Source: Planctomycetota bacterium
GTDB lineage: Bacteria; Planctomycetota; J058; JAJDCP01
Assembly: GCA_029260765.1 (NCBI GenBank)
Contig: JAJDCP010000011.1
Span: 1 to 64,000 of the forward strand
Direction of reading: 5' to 3'
DNA length: 64,000 bases
The position numbers and the translations under genes are program-made. The notes under the pieces were generated by a model. That model saw nothing but the letters and a program-made list of their open reading frames with translations. It was not told the DNA's origin and did not search any database. Below are positions 9,448 to 17,867 of the stretch, piece by piece; the first letter of the stretch is position 1, and each line of letters begins with the position of its first letter.

Positions 9448-10652
9448 CCCAGCGTCTGCCGTACGCGGCGGATGAGCTCGTCGGCCTCGGCATCGCTGAT
9501 GATCAACGGCGGCAGGAACTGCACCACCGAGGTGTCGTGCGCGGCATACAGCGTGTAGATGCCCGCGTCGTACAGCAGCTTGGCCGCCATCAAGCCGGCA
9601 TCTTCGGCGGGCAGCTTCAAAGCCATGAACAGGCCCTTGCGCCGCAACTCGAACGGTGCGCCGGCCAGGCCCTCAGCGAACCGCTCACTCAGGGCGCGCA
9701 CCCGGGCGAGGAACGCCGGCTCGCTGATGATGTCCAGCACTGTGCTGGCGGCCGCGCAGCCGAGCTCAGAGCCGCCAAACGTGGAGACGTGGATGAAGGG
9801 GTGCTCGTCGAAGAAGCTGTGCAGCTCGTGGGTCAACAGGGTCGCGCTCATCGGATAGATGCCGCCCGACAAGCCCTTGCCGGTGATCAAGCCGTCCGGC
9901 CGCAGGTCTTCCTGCAGGAAGTACCAGGCCGTGCCCGTACGCCCCAGCCCGGTCTGCACCTCGTCGAGCAGGAACAGGGCGCCGCGTTCGTGACACAGCC
10001 GCTCGACCGCCTTCAGGTAGCCCGGCTGTGGCAGGGGCATGCCCAGCGTGGCCGGAATCGGCTCGACGATGACCGCCGCCGTCTGGTCATGGACCGCCCG
10101 CTCGAGCGCCGCCAGGTCGTTGAAGGGAACCTGCCGGAAGCCCGGCAGGTTGGGGCCGAAAGGCTCGCGGAAGCGCGCCTCGCCGGCCGCCAGGGCCAGG
10201 CCTGTGTGGCCGTGGTAGCCGCCCTGCATCGAGATGATGGTCGGCCGGCCGGTGTGGGCGCGCGCCAGCTTGATCGCCAGGTCGCTGGCCTCGCCGCCGG
10301 AGACGCCGAAGACCGTGGCCGGCAGACGCTGCTCGGTGCTCGCCGCCAGCTTGGCGGCCAGGGCTGCCCGGGGGCCCGAGATCAGGTGGTGGTTGCCGAT
10401 GTCGTAGTGCTCGAGGGCGGCACGGACCGCGGCGATGACCTGGGGGTTGCGATGGCCGAGGTTGAAGACGCCGCCATTGCAGTGGCAGTTGAGGTACCAA
10501 CGCTCGTCGTAGGCGTCGCGGAAGCGTGCGCCTTCGCGGGGCCCCATGATCAGGGAGATGCCGTACTCGCGGTAGGTTTTGAGCTTGCCGCGGTTGACAC
10601 GTTCGGCGAAGGCGGTCTCGGCCGCTTCCCGGGACGGATACACGGGTTCCAC
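9444..10652 (-). CDS. class-III PLP-dependent aminotransferase
   Basis: A 402-aa enzyme of fold-type-I class III, the ornithine/acetylornithine/putrescine aminotransferase family. Visible signatures are FGVSGGEASDLAIKLAR (phosphate-binding loop), the PLP-contact Asp in LFLLDEVQTGLGRTG and the Schiff-base Lys259 in GLITGKGLSGGIYPMSA. The phrase LNCHCNGGVFNLGHRNP near the N-terminus is the substrate-entry region. The substrate cannot be set from sequence; an omega-amino acid or diamine is plausible. It is the first gene of a coupled pair with the kinase-like protein downstream. The length is normal for the family. Confidence 0.92.
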   Translation of the reverse strand: MEPVYPSREAAETAFAERVNRGKLKTYREYGISLIMGPREGARFRDAYDERWYLNCHCNGGVFNLGHRNPQVIAAVRAALEHYDIGNHHLISGPRAALAAKLAASTEQRLPATVFGVSGGEASDLAIKLARAHTGRPTIISMQGGYHGHTGLALAAGEARFREPFGPNLPGFRQVPFNDLAALERAVHDQTAAVIVEPIPATLGMPLPQPGYLKAVERLCHERGALFLLDEVQTGLGRTGTAWYFLQEDLRPDGLITGKGLSGGIYPMSATLLTHELHSFFDEHPFIHVSTFGGSELGCAAASTVLDIISEPAFLARVRALSERFAEGLAGAPFELRRKGLFMALKLPAEDAGLMAAKLLYDAGIYTLYAAHDTSVVQFLPPLIISDAEADELIRRVRQTLG

Positions 10653-10800
10653 GGGTGGGTCTCCGGGTGGGGGTTGTTGCCCTCAGCATAGGTTCGCGAC
10701 CTCGGGCGGCAATCCTCGAGCTGGGAAAAAATGGCTGGAGTCTATCCGCGGCAAGTTCGCTTCGCGATGTATGGGAACATCACGCCGATGGCTGAATAAG

Positions 10801-10926
10801 CGTCCTGAAATGGCTGCGGCCACGACCAGGAAGACGACCAGGGCCACGACGGCCGAGCCGATCGCTCCCAGCTGGTAACACCGCCCACAGGGTCAGCTGC
10901 GCCCGGGGCGGTGTGCGGGGCGGCTG
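10801..10926 (-). pseudogene. decayed duplicate of a Ser/Thr kinase 3' end
   Basis: Read on the minus strand, this segment matches the last ~110 bases of the kinase gene at 22134-23618, which encode the cytoplasmic-to-membrane junction and C-terminal membrane segment. Long exact blocks are shared, for example GCGATCGGCTC and GTCGTGGCC. A short insertion and further small indels break the reading frame, and the stop codon region has changed. No kinase domain remains. It marks either a lost paralogue or a recombination junction at the edge of the repeat-bounded cassette region. Confidence 0.7.
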
Positions 10927-10936
10927 GGTCCCCCCG

Positions 10937-11125
10937 CTGGGGGCCAGAAGGTCGTTGGCTCGAATCCAGCCGCTCCGATGCAAACGCGGCTCGCCTGTTG
11001 GCGGGCCCTTCTCCGTGCTTTTCTCGGTCCGAACGACATCTCCGTGAAGCGCCCGCGTCGGCGGCGAGTTCTTCGTAAACCTCCAATTTCAAGGTATCTC
11101 GCGGTTCGAATCCACTCGCTTGGTC
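10937..11125 (+). repeat. intergenic repeat, copy A (tRNA 3'-half-like)
   Basis: The first 42 bases look like the 3' half of a tRNA. The T arm has a GUUGG/CCAGC stem with a seven-base loop CTCGAAT, followed by an acceptor-like CGCTCCG and A. The 5' half upstream does not pair with it, so this is not a complete tRNA. An 8-bp hairpin (10988-11007) follows, with CTTCTCCGTGCTTTT after it like an intrinsic terminator. Further on are CGGTCCGAACGAC (from 11025) and GCGGTTCGAATCCACTC (from 11101). Copies B, C and D share parts of this order. Confidence 0.6.
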
Positions 11126-11178
11126 CAGGCTCAGGCGCATCCTGTATGATAAGTAAGACCCCACGAGGAGGGCGAGGC

Positions 11179-11403
11179 ATGGCACAGCTCGCTGATCGTA
11201 TAACGGTTGACCCGGAACAATGCGGAGGGCGACCATGTGTCAGGGGAATGAGGATTCGTGTGACCGATGTCCTGGACTTGTTCGCAAATGGGCTGTCGGC
11301 GCAACAAATCCTCGAGGAGCTTCCGGACTTGGAGCCTGAGGACATTCGTGCCTGTTTGAAGTTCGCGAGCCGAAGGCTCAACCACCCGGTAGTGATCGGG
11401 TGA
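11179..11403 (+). CDS. DUF433 antitoxin-like protein
   Basis: A 74-aa protein of the DUF433 (VapB-like) family. The opening ITVDPEQCGGRPCVRGMRIRV is the family hallmark, followed by helices with LFANGLSAQQILEELPDLEPEDI that resemble a winged helix-turn-helix. GAGGAGGGCGAGG lies just before the ATG. The stop overlaps the GTG start of the DUF5615 gene downstream, the usual arrangement in this toxin-antitoxin-like pair. It would bind and neutralise the partner and probably repress its own promoter. A longer in-frame reading upstream runs through repeat copy A and is rejected. Confidence 0.88.
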   Translation: MAQLADRITVDPEQCGGRPCVRGMRIRVTDVLDLFANGLSAQQILEELPDLEPEDIRACLKFASRRLNHPVVIG

Positions 11404-11741
11404 ATGTCTGGTTGGACGCACATATCTCCCCCGAACTGGCTGTCTGGCTCCGAGCCACGTTCGGCGTCGATGCCCACGCTGTCCGTGACCTTGGGCTTCG
11501 GGACGCCAGGGACGAAGAGATCTTTCGGCGAGCAGGCGCTGCTGGAGCTGTGGTCATTACCAAGGACAGCGACTTCGTCCAAATGCTCGAACGTCATGGT
11601 GCACCGCCCCAGGTCTTGTGGTTGACCTGTGGCAACACGTCCAATGCGCATTTGAAGAAGATCCTCCAGCGGTGCTTTCCGGAAGCTCGGAATCGACTGC
11701 AGCAGGGCGAGCCACTCGTCGAAATCACCGACGTGCCTTGA
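11400..11741 (+). CDS. DUF5615 PIN-like toxin candidate
   Basis: A 113-aa protein of the DUF5615 PIN-like family, usually encoded next to DUF433. Acidic residues typical of the PIN nuclease centre are visible in VWLDAHISPEL (Asp near residue 6), LRDARDEEIFRRA and VITKDSDFVQML. The family is predicted to be RNases of the Mut7-C/VapC type. The GTG start overlaps the antitoxin stop, indicating translational coupling. Base composition is lower in GC than the surrounding core genes, in line with acquired DNA. Toxicity is a family inference. Confidence 0.88.
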   Translation: MNVWLDAHISPELAVWLRATFGVDAHAVRDLGLRDARDEEIFRRAGAAGAVVITKDSDFVQMLERHGAPPQVLWLTCGNTSNAHLKKILQRCFPEARNRLQQGEPLVEITDVP

Positions 11742-11835
11742 GGAGCAAGTCCTGGGTTCCATTGCCGGGAGCGGCGCACTCTTGAGCCGTCTTGTCATGC
11801 CGCAGCCCCCAGGCTGGCGGCCGGGAAGTCAACCA

Positions 11836-12020
11836 CGCTGGTTCTAAAGCTATCCAGCCACTCCGAGGATAATGGCAGAGACTCGCCGGTCGGCGAGCCT
11901 CTTTCCTTGCCTCTCACGGTTCGAACGACGAAGAGCTGAAGAGGGATTCTGTTCCGAGTTCTCCCTGAAACCGCCTCTCAACAGGGATTCGGCGGTTCGA
12001 ATCCCGTCAGCTATCGGAAC
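11836..12020 (+). repeat. intergenic repeat, copy B
   Basis: It starts about 95 bases after the DUF5615 stop. GGTTCTAAAGCTATCCAGCC then ACTCCGA is an expanded version of the tRNA T-arm and acceptor seen in copy A, with five extra bases in the loop. A perfect 6-bp hairpin (11882-11897, CTCGCC/GGCGAG) follows, then CCTCTTTCCTTGCC, CACGGTTCGAACGACG (from 11916) and GGCGGTTCGAATCC (from 11992). This is the same order of blocks as copy A. It fills most of the gap between the toxin pair and the lipoprotein gene. Confidence 0.6.
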
Positions 12021-12047
12021 AGAGCTGCCGTCGCCGGCTCGCCCCGT

Positions 12048-12650
12048 TCACTCCGGCGAAGGGAGCATTCGCAGGAGGAGCACCAGGCTTCGGGGCTCAA
12101 GGGTCTCCGGATGCGGGGGGAGTGCGCACGCAATGAGCATCAGCTCCCGCACGGGCCAGGGAACACTCTCCTCGAGCAACCAGTCCTTTCCGCATGCGCC
12201 TCCGCCTGAGAGGCGCAGGGACGCGCTACCGTCCAGCCGGGTGTCGATGTAGAGGTAAACCGCCCCGCAGTTGTAGCCTCCAAAGCTAAGACACATATCG
12301 GATCTGGTGTGGGAGGCGAGACTCTCCGTAACGCAAAACGACCATTCCTGGCCTGTGCGCCCAATGGCGAAGACAGACTCCGTCAGAGTCGTCGCGGGCG
12401 CCACTGTTGCGAGTCTGGCCAAAGATCGAGGGCTGGCTGCTCCCACCACGAGGCTCTCGGGACCGGGACACGAGAGCTGAAGGGCTGCCAGCTCAACGAG
12501 CACATTTGCATCGGCCGTCAGCTCCCAGGACTCGCCGAAGGGGTCGACTCCCGGTAGAGAGAGGGGCTCTCGCGGCGCAGACCTGGGTGAGACGCAGCCG
12601 CACAGGAGGGCCAGTACGCAGAGGCCGTGCCTGGGGCATGGGTTTAGCAT
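12048..12650 (-). CDS. putative lipoprotein
   Basis: A 200-aa exported protein. From the chosen ATG the signal peptide is MLNPCPRHGLCVLALLCGC, with LLCGC as a lipobox-like site and Cys as the likely lipidated residue. AAGGGAGA lies seven bases before this ATG; the six-codon longer start at 12668 lacks one. The mature part is short-strand rich, with several cysteines and a Gly-Gly-Tyr-Asn-Cys stretch. No family was recognised. It lies on the strand opposite to the flanking toxin-antitoxin pairs and between repeat copies B and C, so it may be a passenger cassette gene. Confidence 0.65.
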   Translation of the reverse strand: MLNPCPRHGLCVLALLCGCVSPRSAPREPLSLPGVDPFGESWELTADANVLVELAALQLSCPGPESLVVGAASPRSLARLATVAPATTLTESVFAIGRTGQEWSFCVTESLASHTRSDMCLSFGGYNCGAVYLYIDTRLDGSASLRLSGGGACGKDWLLEESVPWPVRELMLIACALPPHPETLEPRSLVLLLRMLPSPE

Positions 12651-12770
12651 GCAATCTCCCTTCCGCATGACTCCCGAGTGTCTCTTCAGGAGACGCTGGG
12701 CCCTGTCGAAGAGTTTAGTCTGATCGCATCAGGCTGCCTCGCACAGAACGGAGGCGGGGAAGGACACTAG

Positions 12771-12956
12771 AGCAGTTCTAAAGCGTTCCACTCACGTCGG
12801 ATGAAATAGTGGCGGCACGCTTCGCGGCGGACGCATTCCTTGTTTGGCACGGTTCGAACGATGACGTGTTGCCCAATTCACGAATCGGCTTCTCTTCGCA
12901 GACTTCGCTATTTTCCCGGGTCTTCCAAGTTCGAATCCACTCAGGGTTCTAACAGA
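12771..12956 (+). repeat. intergenic repeat, copy C
   Basis: It opens with AGTTCTAAAGCGTTCCACTC and GTCGGA, aligning with the first block of copies B and D. ATTCCTTGTTTGGCACGGTT then CGAACGATG matches the second block of A and B, and AAGTTCGAATCCACTC (from 12927) matches the third. It ends with a second GTTCTAA (12946). No clean hairpin follows the first block, unlike in A, B and D. It occupies the gap upstream of the AbrB-like antitoxin gene. Confidence 0.55.
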
Positions 12957-13020
12957 CGGGAACAAACGACTGTGGGCATCGCCCTCATCGAGTATCCTTA
13001 CATGGGGTAAGGAGGTTCTC

Positions 13021-13278
13021 TTGGAAATCGTTCAGTCCAAAATCACCAGTAAAGGTCAGGTGACCATTCCTCAGTCTGTGCGCCAGCGCTTGGGTCTGCA
13101 TGCAGGGGACACTCTGGAGTGGCGTTTGGAGCCTGAGGGAGTGGTCCGTCTGCGCAAAGTTGGGAGTCGCCGACTGGAGGACCTTGTCGGCATGCTGGGC
13201 GAACCGTGCCGTTCTGCTACCGTCGAGGATATGCAAGAGGCTATCAGGAGTCGATTCCGTGGCGATGCTAGCAGCTGA
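13021..13278 (+). CDS. AbrB/MazE-type antitoxin
   Basis: An 85-aa swapped-hairpin AbrB-family DNA-binding protein. SKITSKGQVTIPQSVRQRLG is the signature of the SpoVT-AbrB fold, and the C-terminal tail (LEDLVGMLGEP and beyond) would wrap the toxin. It starts with TTG, supported by AAGGAGG ending five bases upstream. The last bases overlap the start of the PIN toxin gene, so the two are co-translated. Such antitoxins normally bind their own promoter with the toxin. Codon use is less GC-rich than in core genes nearby. Confidence 0.92.
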   Translation: MEIVQSKITSKGQVTIPQSVRQRLGLHAGDTLEWRLEPEGVVRLRKVGSRRLEDLVGMLGEPCRSATVEDMQEAIRSRFRGDASS

Positions 13279-13660
13279 TACCAACATCGTCGTACGTTTA
13301 TTGGTTTCCGATGACTTGGCACAGCAAGCTGCGGTTCGAAATCGGCTCAAGTGTGCGCTCGATGCTGGCATCGATGTGTTGATTCCAGACATCGTCCTCG
13401 CCGATGTGTCGTGGGTTTTGGATTCGTTGTACGGATACACTCGGAAAGACATAGCGAATGCCCTCCAAGCGCTCACTGAGACACCTCCGTTTGTTCTGCA
13501 ATCAGCCTCGATCGTTGTCACAGCGATAGAGTCCTATCGGACGATGCGAGCGGACTTCGCAGACTACCTCATTCTGGGCAGCGCTGTGCATCGAGGCGCT
13601 GAGCGGCTGTTGACATTTGATCGAAGACTCTTGGATCATCCACTCTGCGAAGCTCCATGA
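13265..13660 (+). CDS. PIN-domain RNase toxin (VapC-like)
   Basis: A 131-aa PIN-domain protein. Acidic centre residues are visible in LAADTNIVVRLL (first Asp), VLADVSWVLDSLYGY (Asp/Glu region) and DFADYLI near the C-terminus, with TFDRRL closing the fold. The pattern matches AbrB-linked VapC toxins, which cut RNA at Mg-dependent sites. The start may be this ATG or the GTG six bases upstream at 13259; both overlap the antitoxin gene. It is the second toxin-antitoxin-type pair in 2.5 kb. Confidence 0.9.
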   Translation: MLAADTNIVVRLLVSDDLAQQAAVRNRLKCALDAGIDVLIPDIVLADVSWVLDSLYGYTRKDIANALQALTETPPFVLQSASIVVTAIESYRTMRADFADYLILGSAVHRGAERLLTFDRRLLDHPLCEAP

Positions 13661-13756
13661 TCCGCTGCTCGGAGGACGCGATGCTGGAAGCGGGGTTTGC
13701 TGTGGGCATGATCATGCCGCCGTCACTGCGAGCGACGCTGGCTGAAATCCCAGCAA

Positions 13757-13805
13757 AGAAGTTCTGAAGCTGTCCACCCACGTCGAGGCTAGACCTCTCT
13801 AGCTT
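13757..13805 (+). repeat. intergenic repeat, copy D (partial)
   Basis: It starts about 97 bases after the PIN toxin stop, nearly the same distance as copy B from its toxin gene. AAGTTCTGAAGCTGTCCACC then CACGTCGAG aligns with the first block of B and C. A small hairpin (GCTAGA/TCTAGC) follows, as in A and B. The later GGTTCGAA blocks are absent. It closes the cassette region before the 13.9-kb gene. Confidence 0.5.
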
Positions 13806-13907
13806 CCCGGCTCGCGGGGCACACCCATCGCGGACCACCGGCGCCAATCAGCTCGAGCCGCTCAGTCTGCGCGCGCCGCGCTCGACGCCTCGACTTCTTC
13901 GAAGCGC

Positions 13908-14621
13908 CTACGCGTCCGCCGGCCGGACGGTCGCGACGGCACCGGCGCCTTCCCCCGGCAGCTCGATCTGCAGCTCGTACGCGTAGATCTTCGCGCGGTA
14001 GCCGTCGTCGTAGTAGAACGCGAGGCTGCCCTTGCGCGCGGCAGGGTGCACCTCGACGTCGATCCTGCCCTCGGCGTCGGAGGTTCCGGCGTGGCCCTCC
14101 TCGCCCGCACATAGCACGAACTCGACGTCGCGCGCCGGCTCGCCGGTATCGACGCGGAGCACCAGCTGGAGGCGGGCGACGACCAGCAGGGGCTTTGAGC
14201 TCGCGGTCTTGTCTTCGATCTGGGCGGTCGCCACAAACCGAGGCGAGGGCCAGGGCCCGCCCTCCGGGACCGGCTCGAAAACCGGTGTCCAGACCAGGCG
14301 CGTGGTGTCTCCATCGACTCGTCCTGTCAGCTCGGCCTTCGGACCGGGCTGGCCACCGTCGGGCGCGATGTGCACGCGAACCTCGCTGCCCTGCGGGAAG
14401 CCGTGCCCGTTGACGAACAGCTCGACCTCTTCGCCCACCTGTGCGGTCTTGGGCCACTGGACGCTCGAGTGCTTCTTACGCCGAACGCGCACCCGGTACT
14501 TCGAGCCGGGAAGGAACCGGGTCTCGCCCTTCTGGTTGTACTCGACGCGCACCGTCTTGCCGGTCGTGACGTGGGGCCCAGCGGCGAGCTCCTCATCGGT
14601 CAGCTTCTTCTGATCGGCCAC
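13908..14621 (-). CDS. uncharacterised beta-sandwich protein divergent from the C48 operon
   Basis: A 237-aa protein with no signal peptide. The middle (VGEEVELFVNGHGFPQGSEV) reads like an Ig-like or IPT-type strand set, and the C-terminal part (ARDVEFVLCAGEEGHAGTSD and AEGRIDVEVH) resembles a carboxypeptidase-regulatory-like or CARDB-type beta-sandwich. The start is GTG with GGGAGGGAGCC upstream. It is transcribed away from the two-gene giant-protein operon across a 232-bp spacer, so the two transcripts may share regulation. The overall style resembles the proteins at 2181-7842. No enzymatic motif seen; function unknown. Confidence 0.75.
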   Translation of the reverse strand: MADQKKLTDEELAAGPHVTTGKTVRVEYNQKGETRFLPGSKYRVRVRRKKHSSVQWPKTAQVGEEVELFVNGHGFPQGSEVRVHIAPDGGQPGPKAELTGRVDGDTTRLVWTPVFEPVPEGGPWPSPRFVATAQIEDKTASSKPLLVVARLQLVLRVDTGEPARDVEFVLCAGEEGHAGTSDAEGRIDVEVHPAARKGSLAFYYDDGYRAKIYAYELQIELPGEGAGAVATVRPADA

Positions 14622-14853
14622 GGCTCCCTCCCCTCAGAACGCCCGTCTCGTTATAGCAGTCGCGGCGGCGGCGCGTCACCAGACGTTCCCGGTGTTCATC
14701 GCAGCTCGTTCGTGGCGCGATCGCCAGTCCCTCCGAGAGGCCCTCTAGAGCCGTCATTCGCGCTCCGCAGTCACGTGTGTGCAGCGCCCTGCGCATCACG
14801 CTACGGTGTAGGCTTCCCCACGATGATCCAGCGCTCCCGACGAGGAACCTCCT

Positions 14854-17841
14854 GTGGACTACGTGATCGACGCTGACATGAAGAACTACCCGCCGGAGCT
14901 CGATCCGGAGTGGTTCCCGGACCTGACCAAGCGCAAGGCCGCGATCGAGAAGAGCGAGCGCGACGCCAAGAGCAAGTGGCGGAAGGTCTTCGACAAGGCC
15001 AAGGCCGTGCCCGCCGACGCCGCGAGCGCGCTCAAGGAAGGGCTCGGGGACGCAGCACACAAGCTGAAGAAGAAGGTCACCTTCGGAAAGAAGGTGCCCG
15101 ACGAGATCGAGCTGAATTACGTCGGCACGGGTGTCACTCTGCAACTCGAGGCGCGGGGCAAGCTCTCCCGCTACCACTCCGACCAGCGCAAGTACCGGGA
15201 GAGCAACAGCTACAAGGACTCCGAGAAGCTCGACCGCTTCGTCGTCAACTTCCACCCTTTCAGCGAGTACTTCCAGGACAGCTCCGAGCCCGGCCAGGAG
15301 ACGCCGAACCCGGTGAAGATTCTCTACTCGGTCAAGTTGAAGAAGTCGGAGACGATCAGCCAGGGAAACGCTGCGGTGCGCCTGGCCACCGTCGTCAGGG
15401 CGGTCAGGCAACGCACGCCCATCCAGCTGCTGCCGACCCGCCGCACGAGCACGATCACCTGCACGTCGGCCTACTTCTACCTGTTCGCCCGCAACCAACC
15501 CCAGTGGCTGTTGCGGTGGAAGCCGGAGCGCTGGGAACAGTTCAACCAGGCCGTCGGAGAGGTGCGCTATGAAGAGCTGCTGCCCGGCACGCTGGCCGCG
15601 TTCGCCAAGCTCGGCGGAGCGCGCGGCCTCGAAGCCAACCCCAAGCTCATCCAAGCCCTCGAGAAAGAGGCGGCGGACCAGGAGCAGCGCATCCAGAGAC
15701 GGCGCCAGGCGGTCCAGGACGAGGTCCGCGCGAGCGACCCGACCCAGGCCGACGACGCCTCCGGGAGCGTGGCGGACGGCGACGCCTCCGCGCTCGCTTC
15801 CTCCGACGCACCCGACGTACAGAGCGGGAGCTCGTCGGAAACCTCCGGCGATGGCGAGCCGCCGGAGCTTAGCGAGCTCGAGAACCTGCGCAAGGGGCTG
15901 GTGATGAGCTTGTGCGCGGCCTACGCCGACGACGCGGATGTCGGCTCGGGCTCCGCGAGCGACGCCCAGGGCCCGTACACGCTGGCAGCCTTCGCCGCGA
16001 TCGGACGCCACCTCGAGGGGGAGGCAGAAAAGAAGGACGAGAAGAAGAAGAAGAAGTCCAAAAGGAAGAAATCCAAGGCGAAGGCGCCGGACGCGCGTCC
16101 CCTGCCCGAGGGCTATCCCGGCTGGGCCCATGCGATCGCGGACAAGCAGTTGACGCTCTACCGGATGCGGCTGCGGGCCCTGGTCGCCAAGGTCGAGAAG
16201 TGGCGCGCCGATACGCACCAGCGCGACGCCCATCTCCCGTCGTCCAAACCGCCGGAGGAGCGGGCCTGGGAGGAGATCAGAGCTGCGCTGGAGCAGCACC
16301 TTGGCGCGCTGACTGAGAGCGAGAGCGCGGACCCGGAGCTCGGCCCTCTGCGCAAGATCGACGAGCTCGAACGGATGCTCTTGTTCGTCTTCGACGATCA
16401 CGGCACGCTGCGCAAGAGCCTGCGCAAGGGCAAACCGCGCGGCGTCTTCGAGCCCTACGAACGGTTCTTGCTGTTCGTGTCGACAGGCTTCAGTGCCTGG
16501 ACGCAAAAGGGCCAAGCGCGCCTCGACGCTCAAGAGCTCGCGTGCCTGCTGCGCTTGCAGCCGGAGCCGATCAGCGTCGTACAGTCGGCGCGGAATCACC
16601 TGCTCGGCGCCTACAAGCAGCTCGAGACGATAAAGATCAAAGGGGCCGACAGCGCGACGCTACCGGACACCTGCAAGCAGATCCTCGCCGCCCTCGGAAC
16701 CTGCTGGGAAGAGCTCAACCGTCCCGGCTGCCTGTACGTGCTCGTGCAGAAGGACAGCTGGTGCCGCGAGCTCCTGCACTTGTCGATGGTGCTCGAGCAA
16801 GAGGCGCGGCTGGTGCGGGCCCTGAGCGAGAAGCGACGGACGCGCGTGTTCCGCAGCCTCCCGTTCGCGAGCGGTAAGACGAAGAAGGTGACGGCGAGGC
16901 CGGAGCTCTTGTTCCTCGCGGACCTTGCCTACGGCCTGGCCCGGCTGCTGATGGACGTCAAACACAGCGGTTATGCAGTCGACGCCGAGGCAGTCAACTT
17001 CCGTGCCGCTCAGTGCTCGGAGGTGTCGGCACCGGCCGACGCGGCGGCCAAACCTGAGGCCAGACCTACGGCGAAGCCGCAGGCACAAGTCGAGCCGCAG
17101 GAAGGGGAGCTCCTGACACTGCCCGCGCCGCCAAGCCAGGCAGGCTCGCGCGCTGGTCCTCTGGCCCTCGAAGCGCCGCCTCCGATGGCGGCGCTCCCAG
17201 CTCCGCCTGCGAAGAAAAAGGCGGCGCCGAGCCAGCTCCCCGCGCTTCCTGCACCCCCGCCGAGCGCCGCCCCGGAGGCCTCCAGCGACTCCTTGCCAGG
17301 AGGCATCAGCGAGCTGTTCGCGGAGACCTACTTTCCCGCCGGCAGCCTGAGCGCCGGGCACTCGCCCTACATGCTGGTCTTCGAGCTGCTCGGCGACAAG
17401 AAGCAGGTCCAGACGACGCCGATGCCGAGTGGTTCGGGGATCAGCGAGCAACCGGTCGGAGCGAGCACGACGAAAGAGGTCGTCCGGCTGGCGTGGACCT
17501 ATTTCCACGTCTTCCCGATCAAGCTGCTCGGGGACATCTCCTCGGCCTACCACGAAGTCGTCGATCACGCCAAGCGACTGGCCGTCGCCGAAGCCCTCGA
17601 ACCGAGCCTGGTCGCGATCGCTCGGATCAAGGCCCGGGTGTGGCGTCTGTTCCGCCGCGAGACCCGCCTCGAGAAGTCGCTCTCGGCGGCCCGGCGCATG
17701 CTGCAGCAATTCGACTTCGTCGACCGCCTCGGGCTCGAGGAAGACCCGCGCGTGGTGCTGCAGGGCATCCGCTTTTGCCTCGAGGGGCTACTCGAGTTGA
17801 TCGAGAGCCCCGCGGTGAGCACGACGACGAACGAAGACTGA
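14854..17841 (+). CDS. uncharacterised 995-aa protein, first gene of the C48-protease operon
   Basis: No recognised family. The first ~90 residues are charged and helical (many Lys/Glu). Residues about 85-260 look like a mixed alpha/beta domain, including TPIQLLPTRRTSTITCTSAY. A Ser/Asp-rich stretch leads into a strongly basic run (KKDEKKKKKSKRKKSKAKA, near 390-410) that could act as a nucleic-acid or membrane contact. The remainder is helical, broken by a Pro/Ala-rich linker around residues 715-810 and a final helical domain. There is no signal peptide. The GTG start has GAGGAA upstream. The downstream protease gene starts 26 bases after the stop, so they form an operon. Confidence 0.8.
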   Translation: MDYVIDADMKNYPPELDPEWFPDLTKRKAAIEKSERDAKSKWRKVFDKAKAVPADAASALKEGLGDAAHKLKKKVTFGKKVPDEIELNYVGTGVTLQLEARGKLSRYHSDQRKYRESNSYKDSEKLDRFVVNFHPFSEYFQDSSEPGQETPNPVKILYSVKLKKSETISQGNAAVRLATVVRAVRQRTPIQLLPTRRTSTITCTSAYFYLFARNQPQWLLRWKPERWEQFNQAVGEVRYEELLPGTLAAFAKLGGARGLEANPKLIQALEKEAADQEQRIQRRRQAVQDEVRASDPTQADDASGSVADGDASALASSDAPDVQSGSSSETSGDGEPPELSELENLRKGLVMSLCAAYADDADVGSGSASDAQGPYTLAAFAAIGRHLEGEAEKKDEKKKKKSKRKKSKAKAPDARPLPEGYPGWAHAIADKQLTLYRMRLRALVAKVEKWRADTHQRDAHLPSSKPPEERAWEEIRAALEQHLGALTESESADPELGPLRKIDELERMLLFVFDDHGTLRKSLRKGKPRGVFEPYERFLLFVSTGFSAWTQKGQARLDAQELACLLRLQPEPISVVQSARNHLLGAYKQLETIKIKGADSATLPDTCKQILAALGTCWEELNRPGCLYVLVQKDSWCRELLHLSMVLEQEARLVRALSEKRRTRVFRSLPFASGKTKKVTARPELLFLADLAYGLARLLMDVKHSGYAVDAEAVNFRAAQCSEVSAPADAAAKPEARPTAKPQAQVEPQEGELLTLPAPPSQAGSRAGPLALEAPPPMAALPAPPAKKKAAPSQLPALPAPPPSAAPEASSDSLPGGISELFAETYFPAGSLSAGHSPYMLVFELLGDKKQVQTTPMPSGSGISEQPVGASTTKEVVRLAWTYFHVFPIKLLGDISSAYHEVVDHAKRLAVAEALEPSLVAIARIKARVWRLFRRETRLEKSLSAARRMLQQFDFVDRLGLEEDPRVVLQGIRFCLEGLLELIESPAVSTTTNED

Positions 17842-17867
17842 GACCGCTCTGGCGGAAGGACGCGACC

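Noticed and set aside
10937..10978. complete tRNA gene
   Set aside because: The T arm and acceptor 3' strand are good, but no matching acceptor 5' strand, D arm or anticodon stem can be formed upstream.
12048..12650. C48-like protease because of a Gly-Tyr-Asn-Cys-Gly stretch
   Set aside because: No preceding His or Asp motif, and the context is a lipoprotein beta domain; the similarity to the C48 Cys box is chance.
10937..13805. classical integron with attC sites
   Set aside because: No consistent RYYYAAC/GTTRRRY core pairs were found at the copy ends, and no integron integrase is in the window. Kept only as one hypothesis for the repeats.
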